This document shows positions 53,605-64,000 of a stretch of DNA of 64,000 nucleotides, in pieces. The DNA is from Leuctra nigra (taxonomy: Eukaryota; Arthropoda; Insecta; Plecoptera; Leuctridae). Below the pieces are notes generated by a model. That model saw only the letters and a list, made by a program, of their open reading frames with translations, was not told the DNA's origin and did not search any database. Numbering within the stretch: the stretch's first letter is position 1; every line of letters begins with the position of its first letter. A program made the translations under genes and the position numbers. Location of the stretch: the NCBI GenBank assembly GCA_934045905.1, contig OW203762.1:51485411-51549410 (forward strand). Reading direction: 5' to 3'.

Positions 53605-54220
53605 AAGGTGTAGCAAAGATAGTGTGTAGGTACCTAGTACAGACTACAGTGAAAGACCAGAAAAAGTCTAAATTACGTACACATATTCTTTATTTATTCA
53701 AAAATACAATAATGTACCTAATAAGTTGAAAAATGTATACATATCTTGTGGCAAAGAAAAAGAATACAATAGTAGTAACTTGTATACATTGCACTAAATT
53801 AATTTTTGCATATGAGATGAGAAAACATAGAAGACCTAAGAAGGACTATGACATTTTAAGAACTGACAAGTAGGTAGCTAGCGATATTTGCAAAATGTTA
53901 AATCTACAATTCAGATAGGTACCTACTACAAATAACAAGTATTCTGCGCAACAACTTGATACAAATTCATACCAACAAAATGTACCGACTTATCATTCTC
54001 GTACGCAACAACACTGTGCATTATGTAAGTGCAGAGTAAATTTCTCTTTCGAATGAATTTAGTTGGTTACATGGAATAAAAACATATACAATAAGTAGAT
54101 CACCATTTTGTTAAGACAAATAAAGATACCTAATTGAATTGAATGAGAAAATATAAAAAAAATAGACAAGAACTTACTTAACAGGATCTGCATGCAGAAC
54201 TTGGATCTAGCCATGGCTCT
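53605..54220. other. Intergenic region 3' of MPP10
   Basis: No coding sequence was seen. Minus-strand AATAAATAAA at about 53687-53696 is a possible distal poly(A) signal for MPP10. Confidence 0.4.
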
Positions 54221-54473
54221 GGACCCTTACCTAATAAAATCTATTACACCAAGACCGAGATAAGACAATTCCTTAGACCGATTTAATATTAAAAGGTCTT
54301 CGCGCGGTCCGCCAAAGCATGCTAGAGATCTAGCCTGCCGGTAAGACCGTTGTAGCATCAGTCACGTCACATGTGGCATTAAAAGTAATATTACATTCGA
54401 ACTAGGCCGATACTACCGTGGACCGTCTTCCCGTGGTCTTAGCGTGAAAAAAACAAATATTTATTAAGGGTCC
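54221..54473. mobile_element. MITE, GGACCCTTACCTAATA family, copy 3
   Basis: Ends GGACCCTTACCTAATAAAAT and ATATTTATTAAGGGTCC. The interior GACCGTTGTAGCAT and GCATGCTAGAGATC recur in reverse at 59182-59363. It lies within the probable MPP10 3' UTR and supplies AATAAATA on the gene strand at about 54457-54465. Confidence 0.75.
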
Positions 54474-54570
54474 TGCAGACAGAGGCTCGGCCAAAAGACT
54501 AACCGCTTGGTTGTCATTCTCCTCATAGCTCAAGCCGAGTTCTGAACGCTGCTATGTAAACTATTTAAAT

Positions 54571-57500
54571 CTATAATTTCATTCTTTTTGCAGAGACTTT
54601 TTCTATCTTTTGCCTTTTATTATTATTGGTTTTAGACTTGATATGTGTAGAAACTTCTTCTTGTAGTTGATTAAAGAAGGCTTTAGAGGACCTTGTGGAT
54701 TTCGAATCTCTAGTCTGTTCCATTTTGGAAACATTCTTCTCCTTGGTTACAGTTTCTAACATCTTAGCTGTCTTCTCTTTGCTGTATTTGTTACCCAGTC
54801 CAGGCCTTAGTTTATTGACCAACTTTTCCTGCTTCAATTTTGCGTTTTGGCGATCTCTTTGCATCATCTTCTTATGGCGCCTTTCTCGCTTCCTGTCTGA
54901 CGATGTACGCTCGCCTTTACCAATTGGATCACCTTTAGGCTTAGCTGAAAAATACAACATCAATGAAATATTAATTCAAGTTCATGTTTAGAGAGCACAT
55001 AATCAAAATACTTAAAATATGAATTTATTATTAAAACCATTTGTTTTTCTAGTACCTACACTATTACAATCCATGAAGGTAGGTGCACCCAACAAATCAA
55101 TAATCATAAAACGGTATTTGAATGAAACGGATTGGCTGCTGGTCAGGTTCCTGGACAATCAATCCTTGTTTTTATCAATGAAATCAGAACTTAACTACTA
55201 GAGGGAGATGACAAGTTAGCATAGACTTCATCGGATGATGCCAACACATTTTTTTCAGCCAATCCATTTATTTCAAATACCATTTTATCATTTGTTGAGT
55301 GTAGGTACATTGTATATCAACCTTGTCTTAATGTGTACCTACTCAACCAAGTTCAATTAAAATAAAACACATCATAAAATGTCAATGAATAAATTAATTT
55401 TTTAACACAACAAACCTTTGATTTCTTCAGGTGCCAGCAAGGTTCCACTTGCTGTTGCAACTGGTGCAACCTCTTCCATGGTAATTGCTGGTATGTTGCT
55501 GACAATCTTCACTTCAGCAGTTGCAGGTTTTGGAGTGAAATGAAAGTTGGAAAGAGCATCAAGCTTGGCAAACAACGAGCTCATAAGCGCACGTATCTGT
55601 TGATGAGCAGGAGGGTCTTCAACGGGGGCATCAACAAGGTTGTCTCTTTGCTTAATATATTCTTCTTCGTAAACTTCAGCCAGACTCTGCTTGCTCTTCT
55701 CTTGATTCAACACTAGTTGTTTGCGATATTCTTCAGGGGTCTTGACTGGCTTAACTTTGCGCTCAACGTCATCCCATGCTTTGTCACGAATACGCTGCTT
55801 TATCAAGTCTTCTAACTTCAGTGTTGTTTGTTCCGTGATAATAGGTGCAGGTCGAGACGTCAAGTCGAACTCAACAACTTCCTCAAGTAGTGAATTTTGA
55901 GGCCGCGATGTAGCAGCGACTTCTCCTTTAAGTTGCCAAGGTTTATCCCCAAGAGCTTCAGACTCCAGTTTGCTAATCCTGGTCTTCAGCCTTTCTTGAC
56001 GAATCTCGAAGTTAGACTTGATTTCTTGATTACTTGGTTCTGCAGAATCGGGCAATTCTTCACTATCATCTTCCATAAATCTCACCTTTTTACTACCTTT
56101 TTCACTACCTTTTCTGGTAGTATCCTTTCCTTTCCTGTCATGCTCATATTCCTGATCATTCTCCTCACCACTTCTTATCTCAGTATTCTCCTCATCCAGT
56201 TCATCATCACCACCTTCACTGTTATCATCTCCAATAGCACTGTGCAATTTGTTATCTACCAAATCTACGCCCCCATCCTCATCCGGGGCATCAAAGAAGT
56301 CTTCATAATGTTCATTTCCTGAGTTATCAGACGGGTTGTCATCAAACAAATTAATCGAGTCTTCATCAGAGTCATTGCTTGAATCTCCAGAATCCTTTTT
56401 TAATTCACGATTTGCTTTCACATCTTCATTACTTAGAAATGTATCAAGATCACTTAACTTGAAAAAGCGATCATCTACAATAGATTTCTTGCGTTTCTTA
56501 ACAAAAATGTTTTCACCACCTTTTTTTATTGTTGGTAAAGAGAGAGATTCTTCAATCTCCTCATCCTCATCTGATATTGCATGATCTTCTTCGTCAAGAG
56601 ATTCTTCCGGATTTAAATCAGCATCTGAGTAACTCTCACCTTCCAACTGTACTGGAAATTTAAGCTGATCTTTTCTTACTACTAATAATGAAATGTCTGA
56701 TATGAGTGACTCAGTTCGTCCTACATTTTGGAGTTCAAGTTCTTGCCAGATTTGTTCTTCGTCAAAATCATTTACAATCAGTTCTGGAAGGGCATCTTTA
56801 GTAGCCAATTGACCATCTTCTTCTCTCTTTGTTCCATCATACAAAATCTTTGTTAATTTGGTAATCTCCTCTGCGACATCACTCTGAATCCTTAAATACA
56901 GAAAATTGGTTATAAATACTTCATCAGATTGGTGAAATCTGATGACTTTTCTGATTGGTCGAAAACCAAAATGTACCGATTACGTTCAAATTTTACATGG
57001 TGATCAAGACCAACATTATCTAAACTTTTACACATTTTCAACCCAATCGGTCAAGTATTGGAAATAAGTACCTAGTAGACATTAAGGTAAATTTACAAAA
57101 AGCGTCTTCACTTTGACCTTCATCATGTTAAATGAAGGAGCAATTCTAGAGTGAAGACGCTTATCGTAAAATTACCGACATTAATACCGTAGGTTAGGTA
57201 GGTATTAATCTAATCTATCTGTCCACCGTGTAGAGAACAGCTTACTTCACACTACTAAATTTAAGGTGACGGCAGTAGGGCTTCAAACGTGAAATCTGCT
57301 GCAATGTTAAACTCAGACCAGGTCTATAGAATGAAATGTCAAGGTCAAGTCAAGGTCTATGGATCGTACAGAACGGATACTAGCGCAGCGTTTTGATAGA
57401 AGTACAAACTAGATTTGTTTTGAATCTTACCTCGGTAGGTACAAAACCATGGTCAAACAAGGATTCACTTTTAAATCAACTCCTTCAATAATAAATAAAA

Positions 57501-58314
57501 CATCCTTAATGAAATTCCCCGTTCTCGAGTGTTTTCATTCTCTTTTGAAATGAATTTACTGCCCAATAACCTAAGATAACATGCATCTGACATTTAGATC
57601 AAAGATTTAATATTACTTGACTATCAATTAATGAAGAGAGATGATGTACTGGATCTAGTGATAAAACAGTTCCGATAACCGCCAAATCGTACACTGGCGC
57701 TAGTATCCGTTCTGTATTCTCGTCCGGGGGTGCGTTCCATATGCATTTTCTTCTGCGAGTTCCGCCCGTAATTCGTATTCAAGTGTTTCCATGGTAAAGC
57801 ATTCATCTGCCGTCACCTTAAATTTAGTAGTGTGAAGTAAGCTGTTCTCTACACGGTGATCTGTCTATCTGACAGAATTTTACGTTAAATTTTAGGTAAA
57901 TTTTCGATAAGCGTATAATCAACGTGGTGGGATGAAGGAGCAATTCTATATTTACCCTACTGCATCTTATATTTACCATAGACTTCTTACCAATAAACTT
58001 TCGGAGTGGCTATTTTCACCAGGTGGTGAAAATAGCATGAGTGACTATTTAGCTTAAGCTTACTATTTTTTTTAGTATTTAGCTTAAGCTTACTATTTAA
58101 GATAATAATACGATGGTACAATGTTAAATCCAAGCACCATAACCTCACTAGCAACCATTTCTATGACAATAAAAAAAGAGTAGAGTTAAACTAATGTTTA
58201 AAATGAAAACCAATAACATTGAGATACATACCCTAAAAAGTATTCCGGATGTTTCGTGAGTTTCTCTAACTTATTTAATATTTCAAGTTTACTTGACACA
58301 TGTGAAGTTGCCAT
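54571..58314 (-). CDS. Mpp10: U3 small nucleolar ribonucleoprotein MPP10 (complete, 3 exons)
   Basis: MPP10 is a component of the U3 snoRNP/SSU processome needed for early 18S pre-rRNA cleavage in the nucleolus. Exons from 5' to 3' are 58232-58314, 55416-56890 and 54571-54944, in consistent phase, giving 643 aa against about 680 in humans. The start MATSHVSSKLEILNKLEKL lies in exon 1. The N-terminal part is interrupted by long acidic stretches (SDEDEEIEE, DSSNDSDEDSINLFDD, EHYEDFFDAPDEDGG). The conserved C-terminal part has FEIRQERLKTRISKLE, LEDLIKQRIRDKAWDDVERK, RALMSSLFAKLDALSNFHFT and MEEVAPVATASGTLLAPEEI. The end is lysine/arginine-rich, as in nucleolar proteins (SSDRKRERRHKK). Intron 1 contains the element at 57224-57858. 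Confidence 0.94.
55085..55305. mobile_element. MITE of the ACAATCAATCCTTG family
   Basis: TGCACCCAACAAATCAAT and TTTGTTGAGTGTA are imperfect inverted ends, and ATAAAACGGTATTTGAAT pairs with AAATACCATTTTAT. It lies in MPP10 intron 2. Confidence 0.7.
57086..57176. repeat. Imperfect hairpin
   Basis: GGTAAATTTAC and AAGCGTCTTCAC pair with GTGAAGACGCTT and GTAAAATTACC. A fragment with CGATAAGCGT and AGGAGCAATTCTA recurs near 57905-57950, on the other side of the element at 57224-57858. Confidence 0.55.
57224..57858. mobile_element. TIR element with 7-bp target duplication, copy 2
   Basis: The inverted ends begin CACCGTGTAGAGAACAGC and match for about 50 bp. The identical 7-mer ATCTGTC lies at 57217-57223 and 57859-57865. 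The interior matches copy 1 (44852-45475) in reverse, for example ATTACGGGCGGAA against CTACGGGTGGAA. It lies in MPP10 intron 1. Confidence 0.9.
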
Positions 58315-58464
58315 TTTCGGAGGAAGCAAGCAAGCAAACCTTGAACCAAATTTGAACCTCCTTGTAGCCAATCAGAAATGATTTTCATGCTATGGAAGGC
58401 TGTGAGTTATAAAATTAACCGCGAAAAATACAAAAAATAATAATTTTTATATTATTAGAATCAT

Positions 58465-58492
58465 AGACATTTATAACCGGTTATAAATGTCT
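58465..58492. repeat. Perfect 28-bp palindrome
   Basis: AGACATTTATAACC is followed directly by its reverse complement. It shares AGACATTTATA with the palindrome at 11577-11621 and lies about 150 bp upstream of the MPP10 start. Confidence 0.85.
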
Positions 58493-58932
58493 GTTTGAAT
58501 GTTCCATTGATTTCCCCCCCTCCCCCCAACGTATAGCCAAAATCACTTGGAAAAAAGTGATTTGCCTGAAAAAATCACTTGGCAAAATCGGTCAAAACCC
58601 CTCGCTATTAGCACCCCTTCCATTGTATTCGGCCGAGAGCTACCAGGATTTCCCATGACTGACCTTCCCCACACCACCTTTCCGAGGGATATACAGCATA
58701 ATGCAATAATACGGTCGCAGTGAAAAATACTATAGATTTGGTGATGGCTTTGTCCACTTCTGTCCAGCCCCAATCTTTCGGGTAGGTATCTTGTTAGTTT
58801 TTTGTCTTTCAAGAGTTCACAGATTTTATTTAGCCTATGGTTAAATCGATTTATTATCAGAATGCAATAAATTATCAATTGCCTACACAATCCACAAAAA
58901 AAGAAAGTAAGTAAGGATGATACGAATATATT

Positions 58933-59149
58933 TTATTTTATAGTTAGGGTGTAAATAAGCAGCACCAACCAGACCTTCCACCTGAATTCACACATTGCCA
59001 ACCTAAACTCTCCAAAGTGAATCCGCTAACTTGAATGTGCCACCTAGTTCTAGCTGATTTTCATTTTGTTGTGTTGGTTTTAGCATAGTACATCATTTTC
59101 GTTGCCATCTTCACCACCATAATCATTGTACAGAAGATTTGAACAAACT
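58933..59149 (+). repeat. Interspersed repeat, copy 2 (also at 28331)
   Basis: From GTTAGGGTGTAAATAAGCAG to GATTTGAACAAACT it closely matches 28331-28535 in the same orientation. Confidence 0.75.
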
Positions 59150-59181
59150 GTACTGTAATAACATTGTATTTATTACATACA

Positions 59182-59363
59182 GGACCCTTAACTTATGTTC
59201 GTGTCTTTTCACGCAAAGACCACGGTCTACAACGGTCTTACCAGCGAGCTTGATCTCTAGCATGCTTTGGCAGACTGCGCTTAAACCTTTTTATATTAAA
59301 TTGGGATTAAGGAATTGTCTTATCTTGGCTCTTAGTGAAATAGATTTTATTAGGTAAGAGTCC
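59182..59363. mobile_element. MITE, GGACCCTTACCTAATA family, copy 4
   Basis: Ends GGACCCTTAACTTATG and TTATTAGGTAAGAGTCC. The interior matches 54221-54473 in reverse (GATCTCTAGCATGCTTTGGC). Confidence 0.7.
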
Positions 59364-59625
59364 AGAGTACAGAGATGTTATGTGAGTCGAAGGCACACTT
59401 CAAAACATTGAAAAAAAATTGAAAAAAGGAAACTACTTAAACACTTTTTGTTGAACAGCTTCCTTGACTTGTCTGCAGGCCGTTGCAGGCTGTGCACTCA
59501 AAATTCGCACAAACACTATGTAATCCACCGTAACAAGGGAATAATAATTTTTCACATACAACACGAGGAGCTTCCCTTTTCAAATGTAAAGATAACACAC
59601 ACTCAACTGGTGATGCAATGCTTGA

Positions 59626-60740
59626 TCAAACTTCAGCTGAAACGTCGGAAGTATCAGCAGCCATTGCTTCTCTGTTCTCGTAAGTCCAGAAGCCATTGAG
59701 GTCGATTAATATGCTCACCATCGTCTCACCTTGGCCACTAGAACACAAAACAAACAAAATTTAGTTGGGTAGAATATTAAAGTTTATTACTAATTTCAAA
59801 TTTGTAAAACATTTGATATCTATTCGACACTAAAAGTTGCAAAACGCCACCTAGCGGAAAAAATTAATATCTCCTCCAACGAGTATTTCTGCTCATGCGC
59901 ACAGGGCGCGTGCAGGCAAATCACTTATACCTATGTCAATCGTATAACGAGTTCAGTAAAAGTTATAATTACATCGCGAAATAACAGAAATTAATGAATA
60001 CATAAGTGTCAACAATCAAATACAATCGGCATATTTCATTACAGCACACATTCATTCAAATTCTTGTGAAAACGAGATGTCTATTCACCAAAAATCACCA
60101 TTTGACAGTTGCAATTGTTTTTCTCACGGCCTTCTGAACACACATTTTTCTTGACGCCTCGTTCAAACAATTGCAATCTGTCAAATGCTGCTTTTGGTGA
60201 ATAGACAACTCGTTTTCACAAGAATTTGAATGTGTGCTGAAATGAAATATGCTGATTGTATTTGATTGTTGACACAGAGGTAAGCATCAATTTCTGTTAT
60301 TTCGCGATGTAATTATAACTTCTACTGAAATCGTTACGATTGACATCTAAGTGACTTGCATGTAAGAGTACGCACGCGCACTGGGACTGCATACTCGCGT
60401 GAGCGGCCATCTTACTGATATCAGCGCATTCTCTAGGCACTTTTAGTGTCGAATAGGTATCTAGGAAATAATATTGTACATTTACAAGTTAAAAACTACA
60501 ACAAATTTCAACATTGGGAGGTTTTACATTAACAGTTTTTTTTACTAGTATTTCTAAAATTTTCATTATCAGTAGGTAGATATTATTTCATCATATTGCA
60601 ATGAGTTCGTACCAAGCAATAAGATCTTGCAGAGTGATCCGAAAGGGCTCCTTGGGTTTCACCATATCAAAGATTTCGTCCTTGACATCTTCAAACTTGA
60701 CTGCCTCCTGTCCATGCTCATTCATTTGCTCCTGTATAGC
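59626..60740 (-). CDS. PPP2R3C: PP2A regulatory subunit B'' gamma (PPP2R3C), last two exons
   Basis: PPP2R3C is an EF-hand-containing regulatory subunit of protein phosphatase 2A. Two minus-strand exons are present, 60613-60740 and 59626-59737. The first starts in phase 0 after TTTTCCAG and ends with two bases of a codon at GTACG. The second starts after TGTTCTAG and ends at TGA. Together they encode the last ~79 residues: AIQEQMNEHGQEAVKFEDVK, DEIFDMVKPKEPF, then GQGETMVSILIDLNGFWTYE and NREAMAAD. This agrees with the C-terminus of vertebrate PPP2R3C as I recall it. The upstream exons would lie beyond the right edge; the gypsy retrotransposon from 61071 would then sit in an intron of this gene. 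The foldback element 59821-60455 fills most of the intron between these exons. Minus-strand AATAAA near 59168 is a possible poly(A) signal. Confidence 0.85.
59821..60455. mobile_element. Foldback element (TTCGACACTAAAAGT ends)
   Basis: Ends TATTCGACACTAAAAGT and ACTTTTAGTGTCGAATA are perfect inverted repeats with TA at each edge. The arms contain TACATCGCGAAATAACAG and AATCGGCATATTTCATTAC and their inverses, shared with 29131-30644. Confidence 0.82.
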
Positions 60741-61070
60741 CTGGAAAATACACTATCATTAATCATTACATACACTCAATTTTCTTTTGGTTGGATGAAA
60801 TGCAGATAAGTGATATGTAACTAGGAGTGTGTTTTAATGACCAAGCAGAGCTTGTATGTTTGTTGCTTGTTTGTTTATTTATCTTCCCGTAGACTGGTAC
60901 CTACATAGCAACAATATGGGCATCGTCAAGATTACATGGTAGGTGAGATACATTTAGAGATACACAGAGATACACACATGATACACATGAGATACAAGCT
61001 AGCTAGATAGTCTTTAATGAAGTCTGGTCTTTAATATGATGATATTCTAAAAGGCTATAGATTGGCAACT

Positions 61071-61201
61071 TGTTATATAGTGACCTTGGTTGCTAGACAA
61101 CCAAGTTGTTGTAACAAAAGATAACAGATTCAGTAAAGATTTAGCAACTGTAATGGGAAGTCCATCTTGGTGTTTTATTCTATTTAATGATAACTATTAC
61201 A
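61071..61201 (+). mobile_element. Candidate 5' LTR of the gypsy element
   Basis: A 131-bp segment starts TGTTATA and ends TATTACA directly before TGGCGTCAGCAG, which looks like a primer-binding site (61202-61213). It contains the hairpin CTTGGTTG-CTAGA-CAACCAAG. LTRs this short occur in Mag-type elements. The left edge is inferred because the 3' LTR is outside the window. Confidence 0.45.
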
Positions 61202-61252
61202 TGGCGTCAGCAGTTAAAAAAATCTAATGAATGCTAGAAAGAATTAATAGAA

Positions 61253-64000
61253 ATGGACAATTCTCAATTTAGACCGCCAAAGGAGCTCGACCATACTGGA
61301 AACTTGTCTGAAAACTGGAAACGATGGATCCAGCGCTTTCGGATATATTTGATTGCCACAGAGGGCGATGTGTTTACATCTGGTAAAGTACAAGTATCAA
61401 GACTGTTATGTTTAATCGGAGATGAGGCGTTAGAAGTGTTCAACACCTTCATCTTCGAGAATGAAAATGAAAAAGAAGATCTTGAAAAAGTAATCGAAAA
61501 GTTTGAATTGTACTTTTCACCTAGGAAAAATGTCGTATTTGAACGTTTCAAATTCTTCTCAATTGTACAAAAGGAAAATCAAACGTTTGATCAGTTTCTG
61601 CTGGAATTGAAAACTGCTAGCCAGTCCTGCGAATTCACTGAGCAAAATGAAGGATTAATTCGTGATCGAATTGTTTTGGGAATTCGCTGCAAAAATACAC
61701 AGGAGCGGCTTCTGCGCGAAGAAAATGTTACACTGAAGAGAGCAGAAAACTACTGTCGTGCAGCTGAAGAAAGTCATCGTCAAGCACAAGCTGTGCAAGT
61801 CCAGGTGCCCAGCTCGGTGAACGCAATAAACATTAAAAGGGGAGGAAAAAAGGTTGACGAACCTAATAAAGAACAATGGAGATCAGGAAAAAAATTCTCC
61901 TGCGACAAGTGTGGATATGACCATCTTCCGCGCCGATGTCCTGCATTTGGAAAAGCTTGCGCCTTTTGTCAGGAGAGCAACCATTTTGCAAAAAAATGCC
62001 CAAAGCGCAAGCAAGCAAAGAAAGTACACACCCTGCAGAACAACGACGATTTACCTTCAGAACAGTCGTCAGATGAGAGTGAAGAGGAAGATGCCCATAA
62101 TCAAATGGAAGAAATACTGTATATTCATGCTGTGAAGAAGAAGGAGGTCAAAGAGAAGGTATGGCTTGAAACTTTAAAAGTAGAAAATATGGATGTCAAA
62201 TTTAAATTGGACAGTGGTGCTGAGGCCAGCATCTTGCCACTGTGGATAGTAAAACAATTAAATTTACTATCTGCAATGAAGAAATCAACATCGGTTCTTG
62301 TTGCATTTGGTGGCAAGGACTGTAGAATCAAACCTATTGGTGAGATAACACTATCTTGCGCTAGCAAGAAAGGAAGATGTGAAACAATTGAATTCATTGT
62401 TACAGATGTAGACTCCACACCATTACTAGGTTTGGAGGCTTGTATACAGCTACAGCTAATCAAGAGAATCGACAAACTTTCTCAAGAGAAGTTGAAAGAC
62501 AACATTGTAAATACCTTTAGTGATGTGTTTAAGGGTGAAAAGAAAATGCCTGTAAAATATAAGATAGAGATTAAAGAAGGGTCTGTGCCAGTAATCAATG
62601 CTTCTACTCGTATTCCAATTAGCTTACATGAGAAACTGAAGTCTACTCTAGAAAATCTAGTAGAAAAAGAAATCATCGAACCGGTGGATAAGCCAACTGA
62701 CTGGGTACATCGACTGGTAATCGTGGAGAAGAAGGATGGAAGTCTTCGTTTGTGCATCGACCCCCATGAGCTAAACAAATGTATTCGTCGGGAACATTTT
62801 GTGATTCCCACAACAGAAGAGACAATCAACAACCTTGGAGGGAAGAAAGTTTTTTCTGTTCTTGATATGAAAACTGGGTTCTGGCAGATTCCTCTGGATG
62901 AAGAAAGCACGGATCTATGCACGTTTAATACCCCTTTTGGACGCTTTAAATTCTTGAGGCTACCCTTCGGACTTTGTTCCGCTCCCGAAGTGTTCCAGAA
63001 GATCAATACTCAATTCTTCGGCGACATCCCTGGCGTGTCGGTTTACTTTGATGACATCATCGTTGCGGGATCAAGCACCGATGACCATGACCGCTCGCTT
63101 ATAAAGGTGCTAGAGCGAGCAAGGCAGCTGGGCATTAAATTCAACAAAGAAAAATTCCAACATTGTGTCTCTGAAGTGAAGTACGTAGGAAGGATTATTT
63201 CAGCATCAGGGGTCGCAGCTAATCCCAGTCACATTGAAGCCATTACGAGCATGCCATCTCCAGGCAACAAGGCAGAGCTTATCAGGTTCTTAGGTATGAC
63301 CAAGTATTTATGTCGATATATTCCTAATCTATCCAAGATTACAGCCCCGCTGCGACAGCTGACAAGAGACGATGTGGAATGGCAGTGGTATCCCGAACAC
63401 GCGCAAGCATTTGGTGAGGTGAAGAGGCGACTCACAGCGGCACCGGTGTTGGGAATCTACGACAGTGGGAAGCCCCTCGTACTACAGACAGATGCATCTC
63501 GCGATGGCCTTGGTGCATGCCTCATGCAGGATGGTCATCCACTGGCCTTTGCATCACGAAGTCTTACATCAGCGGAGGTAGGCTATGCTCAAATTGAAAA
63601 GGAAATGCTAGCAATCATGTATGGAGTAGAGAAATTTCATCAATACACATATGGACGACCAGTGACGATTGAAACGGATCACAAGCCACTTGTCTCCATA
63701 CATAACCGTGGAATACATAAAACTCTCTCTCCCCGTCTACTGCGAATGCTTTTACGCCTTTTGAAGTACCAACTAACTGTCACATACGTCCCTGGGAAAC
63801 TATTGTGGTCAGCTGACACACTTTCCCGGGCTTTTCTTCCCGACACCGGCATAGAAGACAAGGAGCTGGACGTAATGGTACACACGCTTGTGAAGCACAT
63901 GCCAATGTCTCAAGATAGGAAGATACAGTTTCAGGCAGAAACGGCAAAAGATGAGACCCTCTCGACTCTAATTCAGTATAACGCCAATGGATGGCCAAGT
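61253..64000 (+). CDS. Ty3/gypsy retrotransposon Gag-Pol, Mag-like (3' truncated by the window)
   Basis: This is an uninterrupted frame of 916 codons that is still open at the right edge. In order it carries: a Gag region (FELYFSPRKNVVFERFKFFS at about residues 84-103); two zinc knuckles, CDKCGYDHLPRRC from 217 and CAFCQESNHFAKKC from 236; an aspartic protease with LDSGAEASILP (Asp320); reverse transcriptase with the catalytic YFDD at 598-601; RNase H with TDASRDGLGA (Asp747); and the start of an integrase N-terminal region near the end. Gag and Pol share one frame, with no frameshift or stop between them. The double knuckle and protease form fit the Mag/K02A2.6 group. It shows no stop or frameshift in the visible part, so the insertion may be recent. 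The plus orientation is antisense to PPP2R3C. Confidence 0.93.
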   Translation, partial: MDNSQFRPPKELDHTGNLSENWKRWIQRFRIYLIATEGDVFTSGKVQVSRLLCLIGDEALEVFNTFIFENENEKEDLEKVIEKFELYFSPRKNVVFERFKFFSIVQKENQTFDQFLLELKTASQSCEFTEQNEGLIRDRIVLGIRCKNTQERLLREENVTLKRAENYCRAAEESHRQAQAVQVQVPSSVNAINIKRGGKKVDEPNKEQWRSGKKFSCDKCGYDHLPRRCPAFGKACAFCQESNHFAKKCPKRKQAKKVHTLQNNDDLPSEQSSDESEEEDAHNQMEEILYIHAVKKKEVKEKVWLETLKVENMDVKFKLDSGAEASILPLWIVKQLNLLSAMKKSTSVLVAFGGKDCRIKPIGEITLSCASKKGRCETIEFIVTDVDSTPLLGLEACIQLQLIKRIDKLSQEKLKDNIVNTFSDVFKGEKKMPVKYKIEIKEGSVPVINASTRIPISLHEKLKSTLENLVEKEIIEPVDKPTDWVHRLVIVEKKDGSLRLCIDPHELNKCIRREHFVIPTTEETINNLGGKKVFSVLDMKTGFWQIPLDEESTDLCTFNTPFGRFKFLRLPFGLCSAPEVFQKINTQFFGDIPGVSVYFDDIIVAGSSTDDHDRSLIKVLERARQLGIKFNKEKFQHCVSEVKYVGRIISASGVAANPSHIEAITSMPSPGNKAELIRFLGMTKYLCRYIPNLSKITAPLRQLTRDDVEWQWYPEHAQAFGEVKRRLTAAPVLGIYDSGKPLVLQTDASRDGLGACLMQDGHPLAFASRSLTSAEVGYAQIEKEMLAIMYGVEKFHQYTYGRPVTIETDHKPLVSIHNRGIHKTLSPRLLRMLLRLLKYQLTVTYVPGKLLWSADTLSRAFLPDTGIEDKELDVMVHTLVKHMPMSQDRKIQFQAETAKDETLSTLIQYNANGWPS

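Noticed and set aside
55897..56322. Plus-strand hydrophobic 141-residue frame
   Set aside because: It is antisense to the MPP10 coding exon; the hydrophobicity comes from reading acidic Asp/Glu codons backwards.
61264..63998. Minus-strand frames across the right end
   Set aside because: They are shadows of the intact plus-strand gag-pol frame.

Overview
This is nuclear DNA from an animal, almost certainly an arthropod and probably an insect. Short exons with GT/AG junctions are scattered through long introns. A Spätzle-family ligand gene is present, and the most closely matching homologues I can recall for the other genes are insect ones. No species can be named from the sequence. Most of the window is transposon-derived. 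The protein genes had to be assembled exon by exon, because no gene except one transposon reading frame is a single long ORF.

Layout, left to right. (1) 383-1637, minus strand: first two coding exons of cyclin B, with a destruction box; the rest lies off the left edge. (2) 2.2-10.4 kb: a gene-free block of mobile elements. It holds two inverted copies of an element that ends in a ~150-bp-arm hairpin and carries ~269-bp tandem modules, a Helitron-like insertion, two hAT-type elements and a LINE fragment. (3) 10694-14281, plus strand: a complete seven-exon Spätzle gene, best matched to spz3. (4) 15820-33229, minus strand: Nedd4, a C2-WW-WW-WW-HECT ubiquitin ligase; fifteen exons give 789 aa and only the extreme 5' exon is unplaced. 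spz3 and Nedd4 converge. (5) 37933-51382, minus strand: CERT, the ceramide transfer protein, complete in seven exons (PH, serine-rich motif, FFAT, START). (6) 54571-58314, minus strand: MPP10, a U3 snoRNP/SSU-processome protein, complete in three exons. (7) 59626-60740, minus strand: the last two exons of PPP2R3C, a PP2A B'' regulatory subunit. (8) 61071-64000, plus strand: the 5' part of a Ty3/gypsy retrotransposon of the Mag type, with an uninterrupted gag-pol frame running off the right edge.

The genes are unrelated housekeeping, signalling and cell-cycle genes, with no sign of functional clustering. The introns and intergenic spaces form a dense record of non-autonomous DNA transposons. 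At least nine hAT-type elements keep perfect 8-bp target duplications, several other families have 7-bp, TTAA or TA duplications, and many insertions are nested. The most unusual items are the paired hairpin elements whose modules repeat a CRE/ETS/YY1-like motif set, a two-member family with perfect 7-bp duplications, a long palindrome carrying histone-type 3' stem-loops, a 5S-rRNA-derived SINE, and a transposon lying 7 bp inside a Nedd4 splice donor.
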